A stretch of 64,000 bases of DNA, taken from Globisporangium splendens. Taxonomy: Eukaryota > Oomycota > Peronosporomycetes > Pythiales > Pythiaceae. The translations under genes were made by a program, and so were the position numbers. The first letter of the stretch is position 1, and every line of letters begins with the position of its first letter. Location: the NCBI GenBank assembly GCA_006386115.1, contig VFIW01000162.1, positions 1 through 64,000 of the forward strand. Reading direction: 5' to 3'. A model generated the notes under the pieces. It worked only from the letters and a program-made list of their open reading frames with translations. It was not told the DNA's origin and searched no databases. This document shows positions 32,640 to 44,660 of the stretch, piece by piece.

Positions 32640-33180
32640 TGGTCAACTCGAATTGCGTGAGCTGGATGCTGGAGTCGAGTCGGCTCGGGAGCAACATAGG
32701 TCGTCGGCTCTGTCGGCGCGGGCTGGACACGTTCTCGGAGCATGCTGTCATCGCGGGGTTGGCTGGGATGTCATCTGGTCAGCGGAGAATGTGTCCGGAA
32801 AGTTGCCAACGTGCTTTCAGCATGCGGTAGCGTCGAGGTTCCGAGTCACAGCGCTCGCAGAGGCGGGCGTTCGAAATGGTTTTAGGATATCGGACGCCGA
32901 TTACTGAGCGCAATTGCTTGCGGTGATATCTTTCGATGCCATGCAGTTGACCTTCAGTCAGCGCCTATGCGCCGCAGTTGTAGAGAAGAGTCGGAAGGAC
33001 GTACGCATTGTAGAGCCGAAACAAAGACGAGGCAGGCTCAAAATGGTGGACATTAATGTAGGACATGACAAACGGATTGAGGACAATGCAAATGCGCACA
33101 TCAGATTTGAACGTGTAATCAACCGCATCTCGTGGAACATGGCATCGAAACGATATTACTCTAGTTGGAGTATGCAAAAT
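32640..33180 (-). pseudogene. LINE reverse transcriptase C-terminal relic (third LINE family)
   Basis: Minus-strand translation gives FRLYNAYVLPTLLYNCGA, then GIERYHRKQLRSVIGVRYPK, then RLCERCDSEP and RARWQLSGHILR-like sequence. This is the region after the catalytic core of endonuclease-type LINE reverse transcriptases. The frame has at least two stops where Trp is expected (TAG after YNCGA, TGA after HILR). No RNase H is seen and the protein differs from families 1 and 2. Confidence 0.75.
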
Positions 33181-36100
33181 GAGTCAGCGTTCGCCATAAA
33201 AAAACAAACAAACAATCGGCATGTCTTTGGAGGGTATGACGTATTGATGATGCTGTCTCCTTATCAAGCATTTCAATACAATTTCACTGCAAATCTGGGC
33301 TCTCAATTGCTCCAAACCCACATCTAGGTCAAGATCAACTCATACTTCGACGTTCTCAACTGGCTGTTCGCGGTACCACATTCTTGCAGGCAGGCTCTGG
33401 TGACCTTTGTTCGGAGGTCGAAGCCATATTTACAAATACAATATTGCATGCTGTTCTCGTCGTTGGGACTTGATGAATAAAAAAATCAAAGCAGACGGCA
33501 GTGCACAAAGACAGTAAAAGAAATACTCCGCCTGAAATTGAGCTCAACAAACACGTTCTTCTGTTGGATTCACAACAACACTACCAAGTCAACGGAGCCA
33601 TGACAAAATACAAAAGGTAAGAGGGCACCATGAATAAACAAAACGCAGCGCATAAAACTTGTTCATATCTGCTCAGGATTGTCCTCCTAGCATCGACCGA
33701 CCGCGTTGCGCTGCGGTGTACAGTTTACAGGCTGGCGGACGTCTCTTCGGGGTTGAATGCAGATATGCAAATATGCACTCTTGTTGACCTTCTCCCTGTC
33801 CAAAGAATCACATCCTGTGAGGTGTCTTCAGTGTTCATACATCCTTCATTGCACTGGCGGACGCTCCCGAATCATTTAACACAGTTCATCAACTCCGAGG
33901 GTGCTCAGAATCACCTGTGAGCATGATCCACATCCAATTACGATGGACATGAAGCATAAACCAGATCTCAGCAAAGTCTCTTGTTGTTCTGTCTTCATAC
34001 GACTAAGAGGCGCAGAGGACCAGGAAGTGCCTTCGTTAACTTGGTGACACTGTCATTGGAGACGGGGCAGCAACGACAGCAGACGCGTCACTGGGTCGTT
34101 GGTCCATCCGAGCACCTCATCTCTTGGAACTTCTGCAGCCATGCTCTTGTGGTTAGCGCCGCCATGTCGGACTCGAGTTTCACGTCAATGGCCACATTCC
34201 TCATGACACTTTATTTACGGAGAGGTGACATGTTGTTTACGATGTCTGTTTCCGATCAATGCGGTCTTCCAATTACTTGGTCAGTGACTGTAATTCTCTC
34301 GTCGTCTGTCAGTCACGTGGGACAAAGCGAAGCGTATCGTACGGTACGGCGTCGGATCGAGAGTCTGTCTTGGTGTTGCGTGGTCGCCGTTGCGCAACGC
34401 TTTCGCTTTTGGTCCGCCGCCGTTGTGAGATGCAGAACTGCGCCACGCATGGCTGAGTGATGAGGTCCAGTGCCTGCGAAACGCACCACACAGCGAGCGC
34501 ATCAGACTCAAGGGAAGCCACCCAGAGTCGAACGCCCGACTCAATAGAACTTGGTCGTCGATGCGGTGGCCGAGCTGTCCGACTTGGATACGTTCAAAGA
34601 TCCGAGTCTTAGCATGGCAAGCACCAATGCAAGCAGAAGAAACTGTACCAAAGCGTTGGTATGCAGCAGTATGTGTGGGTGGTCGCGTGTGAGAAGGCAC
34701 CCGTGCGTTGCTCTTTGCAGAATTACTTGGCTACGAATGGAGCTGTTTGCAGTTCATCAATGCCAAGTCAAGACCTCAGTTGACTCATCGACTCAGGTAC
34801 GTCCTCAATGGTATGTGATATTGTTTATTTGCTGCATTCAACAAAAATGCTCTTGATTTTGTACAGAGCACTCGCTAGGCGCAAGTATGTGTGGTGTGTA
34901 CAGATTAAAGAGAAATCGACGAAAAGGCTCATCAGTTTGGCTATAACGACCAGACTTTAGCCCGAACTCTCCGTTGGGATCCGCATGCACATCAAAAGCA
35001 TTATGAAGTGGTCTTGCAAGTGGACTGTCACGCCTGCTGTATTAACAGTCCTAGAATGATCAAGAATCTGGCCGAAGACGACTCGCAAATGTACTCTGTA
35101 AGTTTACGAGCTGTATTGAGTCGCGCCTACACGTGCTTGACCTAACGCTGTGAAGAAAGTATGTTTATTGGTAGCAGAGAGCGTGTCAACGGTGAGGGTA
35201 ACGTGTCCCCGACAGAAGAATTGCACCTTGTTACATGAAAACAAATTGGACACTTACGCTCACGGCTTTTTTGTTTTTTTTGCAGCTATCTCAGCCACTC
35301 GCACCCTGCACCTGCGATGTAGCAGCGCTGTGTTCACAATTTTACGGCATGAACTGATTAGAGTGGAAAAAATGAATGAAATTACGTGAAAGTCGAGCAC
35401 TCCAAGTGAGAAAGTTGGATCTTAGTTTCGTCACGAGCACAAGCTCCGACATAAGACTCATATTCCCACATGTTGTGTTCGTATCACAGTAAAGAATTCG
35501 TAGCCTCCGCAGTGGTCTAACTAGAAAAGCAAAACTTCGATGAAGGGTAAGCAGGTTGAGAGCATCCGTTGAAGACAGAAGCTATGCCTTTAGGCGAGTA
35601 AGAGGGTAACAACCAATGTTTCTGAAGAATGTCAATGGTCCATTTCGATAAAGACCATCAATCGAATTCGGCTAAACCCGTGCACAGAGCATACGTTGCT
35701 TAAAAAATCGCAACGAACCTACAATGAATCATCGATTTTGAAGCAATAAAATGAATCGCTCGTCATCACTGGCATGAGTGTACTGTAGCGGAATTGAAAT
35801 CAACCAAACCCAGTTTATTGATCCCAACTCTTTAATGTGCCTGATTGCTTGCAACGTACTTGCGAGATAGTTCCACCAAAGTTGAAGCGTTCAACTGCAG
35901 ACCAGGTTGCGATCCAAGTACTCTGAGGCTTCCGTAGTAAAGCTAGGAGCAGGAATATTCTAATTCGCCACGCGCAACACAATGTGCCCCACAAGAAAGG
36001 TTTTGATTAAACAGTCTGGGTTCATTACAAAAGTGTCATTGCTGAAGTGAATGTATTAATGTAAACGAGTGCGAACGCTGACCGCTAGGTCGCGCATTGC

Positions 36101-36536
36101 CAGACATTGGAATCTGAGTGTTTGGCCATGTCAACCGGTGTATCCCATCTCCCTCCACAAGTGATAGGATTTTCATGCCCTTATTCTGTGCCGTCGAATT
36201 TGAGCGTCTTGAGTCTATGGCGTGGGTGGCGGCCAAGTCGACTACCTCGTTAGCACGATGCTGATTCCTTCATCTGAGAACGTGATCCAGTCACAAGACA
36301 AACGAATACAATCTCCATATTTTGAGATATGCCTTAAGAATAGGAAGATGACTCTGTAGAATGCCATGTACGAAGACTAAAGCGCCAACACGCTACCTGA
36401 TGGATGCATGGCAGAACGATCTCGACAGCGAGTATTTCCTGATCTCTTCCTGAAGAAATGGTCTCGGGTACAATTAGTTGTTCGTTTTCGGCGGCTTTGA
36501 CAATGGCTTAGGTATTTCATTACGCAATCTTTTAAG
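33181..36536. other. No gene recognised over 3.3 kb
   Basis: Decayed DNA with only short open frames. Fragments such as FAELLGYEWSCLQFINAKSR at about 34710-34770 look protein-like but could not be assigned. It probably contains old transposon sequence. Confidence 0.45.
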
Positions 36537-37733
36537 TCATAACTCGAAAATGTAACCTGGCTGGGTGACTTCACGTGAGTGAGTCTCACAAAACGAATGA
36601 ACCTCTGATTTTCGCTTGCACCCTTCATAAATACAGGATTTCGTGCGCGGCAACAAATCGTGGCGTGACGACGTGGAGCTTGATACATCCTGGCGTTGCT
36701 GTTTCTTCTTGCCACCTCCGTGAGACCAACAAAATCCTCTGATTTTCACACCGCGTGCGCATCCCTCAGCTTTACAGAGCACGGATCCACCTAAAGGAAG
36801 CAAAGTATGAGAAAGCGTGAGACGATGTCAGACCAATGGTAGACAGCATTAATACTTTTTGACTTGGAAAATATGGCTTGAAAGCCTTGTTTTCGCACCA
36901 TGCCGCCAGCACAGCCCCCGTTGTTTTGCACTAGCGTTGCACCCTTCTACAGAACATCGCTTGCCTCCCTGCATTTAGCCAACTCCCACGACCAAACGTC
37001 AGATCACAAAACTTGCAACGTGCAGAATATTCAAGCACCAAGCCACCAGCAACAAAGAAGTATAACGACGTACGCCATGACGGAAGCACCGGTGTCGGTG
37101 CACAATATAGTTGGAGCAGCCATCAACGATACACGTCCGCACCTTTCGTCGTTCCTCTGGCGTCATGGATTTTCGCTGTATCGACTGCTTCGTCGCAGTG
37201 CTGTTTGAAGAGTGTAAGAGTCCGAGAGTCTCCAAATTGCAAGTTCCACGGCCATGATCGCGTTCATATGAGGTTGTAGTACTGCTTTGACCGTCATCCG
37301 ACAGCGTTTCCTCTTCGATGATCACACCGAAATTCGTGCACCTCATCGGCAAATACTGCGCTTGTTGCTGAACACCACAAGGTTCTTGAACGCGGGTCAC
37401 GTCCGCTAGTGTTTCTTCGATATGCTGCTGAGGGTGATGCCCCAGGATCGTACGCAGCGGCATCAACCTTGGCTCTCTGCCACCACTGGCGGACTCTTCA
37501 CACTGCTCTTGCGGCTTGTCGGATTGCAGCACACCTGGTGTGGTAACGGTCGAACGCGGCGCACGTGGCAGCGACGTGTCGTTCGTGGCAACAGCGGACG
37601 CGCCACGACCCACGTGGTCGCTCACCGGTGACGACAACGTGGGGCTGCAGCCCCGGCGTACGGCAGCAGGTCCGTCATTCGAGCGAGCCGCGGGATCCAT
37701 CATCACCAAAACGATGGAGCGCTTGCACAACAT
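36537..37733 (-). CDS. WRKY19-like zinc-finger protein, at least 2 exons, possibly broken
   Basis: Exon-like segments are 37733 to about 37070 and about 36797 to 36537 on the minus strand. The first has a low-complexity N-terminus and ends in a finger TCIVDGCSNYIVHRHRCFRHG. The second has LCKAEGCARGVKIRGFCWSHGG and a third, SCIYEGCKRKSEVHSFCETHS. This C-x4-C-x(n)-C-x2-H repeat occurs in large oomycete families loosely called WRKY19-like zinc fingers, presumed DNA binding. The acceptor CTTCCTTTAG|GT is strong. To stay in frame the donor must be CATG|GC, whereas the nearby GT (GGC|GTACGT) gives a frameshift. So either this is a non-canonical GC-AG intron or the gene carries a 1-nt lesion. Confidence 0.6.
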
Positions 37734-39236
37734 GCGAAATAGTCACGACTGGGGTGTTCGTCATTTGAGCCGTGGACCGTAAATAACGCAATCGGATTTT
37801 ACGAATTGACCGCAAATAGCAATACCACATTGGAAAATGCCGTGTATATCTGTGATGCCGTTCGATTTCGTGCTGCATAAACACGCAATGGAGAGACTGG
37901 CTGCACGAGACAGGGCGGATCATGGCTTCGTTCTTTTAAAGAGGAGTCTGCACGTCGACGTCGCCATTGTGTCGAGGGCAAACTCAGCATGCAGGTTCAT
38001 TGAGAAAGACTTGTTTTGGAATTGGAAAAACAGGCGGGCTGCGTACTGGCTGTCAGGTTCTAGAGTATCCGACTGGTTCACTCTCTTTTGCCTTCATCTG
38101 CAGCCGTTCAGATCACATGAACAAGGCAATTATGCTCGAGTGTGCTGTCAGCTTAGTCTCACTTTGCTGAAATAAGAGCAATTGGAGTCGAGTATTAAAA
38201 TACTTGCACTTGACTTCAATGTGGTTGTATTGCCGCCTCTTCCACACCTCAGACAAACCACCAGAGCGCGTGAAAATGCAAACTCCGTAAATAACCGTGC
38301 GTCTTGCGCTCCAGCATTACGTGCACGCTGCGCCGACACAAATAAATAAATGAATAAAACTTTGTGTGCTGGATGACGACAAGAGGGACAAGTAGGCACA
38401 ACAACGCTACGCAGACAGGTGTGCGCCTTCGATAAGTGGCGCTGGGACTTGCCAGGACGAATGTGACCGCCTGTTGGCGCTCCGTGATGCTGATGCGACT
38501 TCATGGTGCTTCTGCCATGCACGTTCGCTTTCAGGGTGTCGAACACGGGTACGAGTCGATTCTGGTGAGGCGGCTATCTGAACGAGAGCCGCAGCGATAA
38601 GGTGAGTAGCATCTGCATCCGTGCTGCTCTTTCAAGTGGTTTTCTTTTGTGAATTCTTCCAAGAGCATCCGCCAATGAAGAGAAGGATGTCTGAACACAG
38701 AGACGGCCACACTCAGAGCCATTCATTGGAGCAGACAGGACGAATCGAGTTCAATAAGAGGACGAAGTGTGCGTACAGACGTCGGCGAATGAATCTGCGA
38801 CTTGTGAAATTGTGCAAGCCTTGGAAGAGGACAGCGTGGTCGCACGGGTATGTTTCATTTGTTTTGTTTTCTCTGCTGTTGATTGTGTTCTTTTCATGTA
38901 GCCGCCTCACTTAAATACGCCATTGAAATCTGCGCGCTTGTTGACCTCTAAGGGCGTATTTTGCACGTTTAGAACTTAGGAGCGCTCGCCATTCAATCAG
39001 ACTCCTATAGTGTCGCGGACAGCACACTCGTAGAAACAACTTTGCTGATACCGAAGACAAAGTAATCGCGCTTCGTCGCTGCCAGTATGCCAAAAAGAAA
39101 AACCACAGACGAACACCACAAGGAGCACCGAAGAAAATTGATTCCACCAATCGCTCTTCAACTAATGGGAACCGCGGCCCAAGTTCGTTCGATGTCCGCG
39201 AGGTTATGCTGCTCCAGCCAGGGTGTGGCGTGGAGG
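37734..39236. other. No gene recognised
   Basis: Short overlapping open frames only; no family similarity seen. Probably decayed repeat sequence. Confidence 0.45.
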
Positions 39237-39239
39237 TGG

Positions 39240-39640
39240 TCCCATCGGCAATGCCGTGCATAAAATTTGCGGACTTATCGACGAGACGTCATTCTGACGG
39301 TAAGGTTGCTGATACTGGTTTGGATCAGTCGCGTGCACAGCCCGTACGCGTCGGACTTCCACCTCCCCAAAAGCTTGATCGTCAAACTGTCGATTCCAGC
39401 GGCGAATATGGCAGTCGTTCCTCCGCTTCTCATCGAGTGGGTGCCGTACTTGTGTGGGTCTTCTCCGATCGCTGCCGCTGCCTGCTTGATTGCTATGGTC
39501 ATCTCCTTCACAGAGATCGGTCTCTCTGATGAGCACAGAGGTTGGCTGGCTGGTACCCCGTAGGCAGCACATCGTGGACCGCGAACTTGACTCCAAAGAT
39601 AAACGATGTCGCAGCGTTTTTGTGGACCCCGTCAAGTCAA
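39240..39640 (-). pseudogene. Tyrosine recombinase relic (Crypton/DIRS-like)
   Basis: The minus-strand frame contains VKEMTIAIKQAAAAIGEDPH followed by YGTHSMRSGGTTAIFAAGID and KLLGRWKSDAYGLCTRL. HSMRSGG is the H-x-x-R box of tyrosine recombinases and GRWKSDAY the next conserved motif. In the usual alignment the nucleophile Tyr (Y-T-R/H) corresponds to the Cys of GLCTRL, so catalysis is probably lost. The upstream part (FGVKFAVHDVLPTGYQPAN) is in another frame, showing at least one frameshift. Such recombinases move Crypton or DIRS elements; which type this was cannot be told from the fragment. Confidence 0.65.
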
Positions 39641-40059
39641 CTGCCAGTGAACCGACCCGTGGAAATGGCCATCCTCCGACCAGAGTCTCCTCTTATTCAA
39701 GCGGATATGAAAAGTGTGCACATGGGCGGACCCTGAAGAGTCGAGGCTCTAGGGAGTACGAGCACAAGAAGTGCTTCATTGGTTGCTTAGCGTGTCTGTA
39801 CGTAATTGCAAAAACTGTTGAGGTCGGCGACACCAGTGATTGATGGAGAATTGTCGTTCACAAACGAGTAGTTCGTTTGCCGGTGGGTACAATTGTGGTG
39901 TTGTACCTTGCTAACAACACTTCTTTCTTTGCAGACACACACACACCCGCATACTCTCGCATGACCAGCAAAGCTTCAGGCTTCTAGCCCACAAAACATT
40001 TTCTGGTCGCTGACCTTGGTGCGTACTCGTTTCTTTACAGTTTGCAGTGAGGCATAATC

Positions 40060-41350
40060 AAGCTATTTTGTGCAGGCAAAGACATATCCTTCCAACAGGC
40101 ACACAACATTATTCGAGCAGTTGAAGAGAAGGGCTCACCAGCAAAGCGAACGGACATTCTGTTTGACTCGTTGGGCAGAACAGAAGGAAATGACGTGCTG
40201 CTCGTCCAGGATCAAACGAACATTACGACCGTACTATCGTTACAGTCTGCCGTTCAGAAAGAGTGTTTCAAGGAATGGGGCGAAAGCGTAGACATGGACT
40301 GGCCACACAACACAAACAATTTGAGGTACCACTCAAGTAAGCGAGCTGTGTCTGTCAATCGGGATTTATGTGACTTTACATATTTCAAGAGACGTTAGCA
40401 CATTATGCATTGCCATCAACGAGCAGGCAGACACCATGCGTGAAGACGGTGATCACAGACAAGGATTTTGTGGAAGGGAGGACGCTGACGGAATTGTTCC
40501 CAAATGCGAAAGTCTTATTGTGCCAGTTCCACGCAGCTACTTATTGGGAAAAGTTGTTTCGAAAGCGGAAGTCCAACCTGACTGGTTTGCAACTAGAGGA
40601 CATTGAAACGCTGTTTATCAGATTGATTTACTGGTAAGATCCGATCTCGCATATCCACGTTGGTCTCCAATCGACGATGGCTGGCGTCGTGTGCACTTGG
40701 ATTGCGCTCACGGTATGACACAGCAAACAAGACGATGCATTCAGTGTATCCTACGGATATTTTTCAGAGTGTTGCAACCAAGTTAACCTCCCGAATATTG
40801 AGCTACTCTGACAGGAATTGGAAACCGTGTGCAGCCATGTGGTCCGAATTTACACGAGGATAATACTCTACGGCCGGAAATATCACTACCAATCGAAGCA
40901 CATTGGAACCAACTAACGATGCTTGGTCAGAAACCTCGCATACACATGCCCATTTTACATCTGTGCTGCAAAAGCACGCAACACGATTACGGTTGAGAGC
41001 ACTCAGCATCATGAACACAACTATACGACTCATCCGGCAATTGACGAGTCCAGTGACGAGGCAGCATACATCTTGGACAGGCACTGATTTTGCCGCTACC
41101 CACATTTGGCTAGGTGCATCTACGACAGCGGCAGCGAGTTCAAAAATCCTTCCACGAACGCTTTGTCAGAACTAGTGTCGAGCGCGCACCCACAACAACT
41201 AGAAACCTGCAAGTCAATGCCACCACCGATCGAGAAAGTCCACTTCGCCATCGGAGACAAGGTGTGCACATTTTAGGTCGCCTCGCGCAACAAAATATAC
41301 CTCACACTGAACTGAAACTGAAACAAGATGTTCAACGAGGAGCCTGATCG
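40060..41350 (+). pseudogene. ZSWIM/MULE-like transposase relic
   Basis: Broken frames on + contain DISFQQAHNIIRAVEEKGSP-like N-terminal sequence (about 40075), then CVKTVITDKDFVEGRTLTEL and KVLLCQFHAATYWEKLFRKR (about 40435-40575). The VITDKD...F...AKVLLCQFHA pattern is that of MULE-type transposase domains in oomycete ZSWIM-like proteins. Frames shift several times and no TIRs were found, so this is an old relic. Confidence 0.55.
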
Positions 41351-42290
41351 CCAGGCCGATTAAGCGAACTTCCTGCACAACACAATGTTTGCACTCCGCG
41401 AAGCATACCACTCAACGCCACAAGCATTGCCAGCCCAGAAAGCGTTTCGGCGGAGGTTGCCAAGCTGACTGGTACGAGGATTATACCCGAAACCTCGCCT
41501 ACTGGAAGCGTTCCATCACAACCACAAGTAGCGATTGCCAATGCGTGAGACACATGGGTCCGTGCGCTTGCCCAAGCTTCCTAAGCTCATACTATTCATC
41601 TGCAAGCCGTGAGAGAGGACACGACAATGGTTGTACACTTCAACAATTTTGTCATCGCTTTGTGGTCATAACACAACCTTGTATCAGCACCAAGTTCTTA
41701 TTTAGAGAACAACAAGAGATTCATGGCTTGTCCAACCGACCTGTTTCCGAGTCAGTTCAAACCACCCCATAATTCGTTATATTGAGCCTCCTGACGTTTG
41801 GTTATGGGTAGAATTATTCGAGAACAGTTGAAAAGGCGATAAATGTACCGCCATTCCAACTGTTCTCCAAAATTTCACCTCAAGAGCACGCAACTACTTC
41901 TGCTCATGTGTCGGTAATTTGTCATTGTTTTCACGTAGAGTCAAGGTAAAAACGTCAAATATGGCATCGATTTGCCAAAAATCCTGAAGAGCACAATTGC
42001 ATTCTATTTTACGAGTTATGCCACTCAGTGTACGATATACAAACGCTCTGTCGTATATCCGAAAAAGGTGTTCAGACTGTCCCTTGTCCAATGTCCTCGG
42101 TCCCTCATCCCAAAAACAAAATCGGGACTCATGCGTTTAGCAATTAGTAGTTTAAAGGGTCTTTCATCCAGTTTCCAGTCGCCAACTAAAGTGCGCTTTT
42201 TGTCTTGTCCCTGTTTCTCTCTGCCGCTAAGTTCGTGGTTCTCGACTCTTTGACACTCATCCGTCAGTCGCGTTTTAACCTCAACTTAAT
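41351..42290. other. Upstream region of the M96-like gene; no gene
   Basis: The promoter region presumably lies in the last few hundred bases. No repeat or coding similarity recognised in the rest. Confidence 0.45.
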
Positions 42291-43946
42291 ATGACGCTGC
42301 TGCTGGACGATGAGGGTCTCGAAGCCGCGCTCTCCCTGCTGGACGAGTACGACGAGCTCCAAACGCTGTACGCGCCGCTGCGGCGGGACAGCGCGTCCCT
42401 CGTGCACGACCTTGGCGAGCTCCACTTTGCGTCCAGCAGTGCCGTCGACGCTTCGAACGGCGGAGATACTGCTGCGGCGCGAGGCTGCACGACGTCAGCT
42501 TCGGAGACCGACACGCAAAGCAACAGCAGCGGAGGCGGCGGTGACCGCGGTCGCCAAGGAAAAACGACGAAGGGGAAGACGAGGAAACGTCCCATTGGCT
42601 TCAACTCGAACCACGCGCGCGACGAGCGCCGCAAGGAGCTCATCTACTTGCGCCAGAAGGTGACGGAGCTCGAGACCCAGTTGGACCAGTTGAAGAAGCC
42701 GCACGAGTCCGCGAGCACGACGCTGGCGTTACCGCCGACCCAGGAACAGAACGCGATCCAGCAGCTCAATATTAATAAATGGACCCGCAACATGCGAGCG
42801 GGTCGTGGTGCTGAGCCTGCTGACGCCGACGCGATCACGAAAGAGTCGACAGTTTGGAAGGAGCTCGCGTCGCGTCAACACGCTGAGCGCGAGAAAGCGG
42901 AGATGGAGAACATTCGGCTCAAGCTCATCCTCGAAGAGCAGATCAAGATCGCGAAGAACCTGCACAGCATGCTCACGAAGAAGACGACGGCAAAGGTGCG
43001 TGGACTAAATGACTTTTCAAATAAACAACGTAGCTCACCTAAAATCCCGGTTCTTTGATGTTGTTTTGCGTCCAGCTGGTCGAGTCCTTTGGTCTGGGTG
43101 CCAATGCGAGCCGATCCCAGGCGTCGGTTCCCAGTGGCGACGACAAATCGATCTTTGAAGATCTGCTGCGCACAGCCGAGAAGTGCTACCACGAGATCGA
43201 CACCGTGTTTGCTGGAAATGGGCTCAACACCATGGAGACGTCGTACCGAGACGCGCAGATCAAGATCGACGACGTTAATGGCACGTTCCTCGAGATCATC
43301 GCGAACAAGGTGATGCCGTTCGACATGCACGCGACTGCGACGGCCGTGTGGCAACACATGACACACTCGATGCAGAACATCCCGCTGCGATTTTATTATG
43401 AAAAACATCCGCAGGTACAAGAGATCACAAATACGGAGGAGTCATGTCTTTATGAAATGGTTGTATGGAAGAAGTTGATCGACTGATCTTTGGCTTGCTT
43501 TTCTGTGCTAGAAAATGGAGAATACCGACGACACGGTGCTCGAGCGTATCGGCGCGGAGCTGTACGTGAACGGCAAGAAGGCCGACTTCCAGGTGAAGCA
43601 GATCATCCGGCGGTACGTCGAGGGAGACCGCGTCGTGCTCATCTGGGGAGCGTACATTGAGGCGCTCGAGTTTTGCGAAGAGCCGACGTCGGGTATCCGC
43701 TTTCGCGAGAAAGGCTACCTGATGATCAAGCGTCCGACGTCCATGTCGTCCGAGTTTACGCTGCTGCAGACGTGCTACATCATCACGCCGGAGCTGGACG
43801 AGACCGTGGTCGAGAAAGATCCGAAGGTTGGCGCGCTCACCGAGTTTGTGCTCAACTCGACGGCGTGGAACATCACAGCGAGCCACCAAATGATCGAGAA
43901 CGTGCTGCTCGACCAATCGTTCAAGAGCAAACGACCATGTACATGA
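42291..43946 (+). CDS. M96 mating-specific-like protein (bZIP-like N-term, START-like C-term), 3 exons
   Basis: Exons 42291-42995, 43076-43414 and 43512-43946 give 492 residues. The introns are 80 and 97 nt with AAG|GTGCGT/CCAG and CAG|GTACAA/CTAG, all phase 0. The N-terminal third is Ser/Gly-rich followed by a basic stretch and a leucine-zipper-like helix (ERRKELIYLRQKVTELETQL, about 112-135), as in proteins annotated in oomycetes as M96 mating-specific. The C-terminal two thirds (VESFGLGAN... to the end) has the size and spacing of the START-like domain seen in the same family; I infer this, because START motifs are weak. The family is large in Phytophthora, with few experimentally known functions; a regulatory role is plausible. 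Both introns contain short open frames that are not coding. Confidence 0.85.
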
Positions 43947-44660
43947 TACCAGCACAAATGCAAGACGAGAGAGTGGATGTATACAATTTAAGGTGAGTAG
44001 GAATGGAAGTATGTACAAGAAAATACACAGCTATGCGAATGGTTCTAGGAGGTGCTTGGTGGTACGACAGGACAAGTGCTGACTAAAAAAACAAAAAGCC
44101 AAGAAATCTCGGCATGTGCATTGACTAACGTCTGGCTCGCATATCCAAAGTCCATCGGTTACAAATTACTATTGGTGCTTGGTGTATTTTGTCCGTTTCG
44201 GTTCACATCGAGTTTTTGTTGTTGTTGTTTGTTTCTGTTTTCTTTCGCGTCAATCAAGGGATGAGCAAGTTGGTCTTCCCCGAGAATGCTGTCAGGACTG
44301 ACGACTGGGAAGGAGGCAAGCCACGAGCGAGGAGGAAGCCTCGTTGAGCCATAGGGCATCACTTTCTACCATTCAGTGAACCGAGTGAGCCACCAACTTC
44401 AAGGTGACATGACGCGTCGTAGTGACGTCATTCGATCTCTCCCACTAGATGGTGTCATGCAAGTCCTCTGCTTGACATCGTGTGCTCGTGCATCGGACTT
44501 GGAGTATGCATATTCACAGGTCAGTTCCCAGCTTCATCTCAACCTTTTGGGAAGTGAAGTGGTCACTTTATTTCACAGGTTATGCAACTTCAAAGAAGAT
44601 GCGACAGCTGGGCAATTTTGAATGTAATTTACATGATGAAAAGCAGCTGCCCATTTCGGA
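43947..44660. other. Intergenic
   Basis: About 700 bp between the M96-like gene and the ankyrin gene. It contains a short (GTT)n run at about 44214-44228. No gene seen. Confidence 0.5.

Noticed and set aside
34281..34700. 139-codon minus-strand frame in the 33-36 kb desert
   Set aside because: No similarity to a known family and no supporting gene context; overlapping plus-strand frames are equally long.
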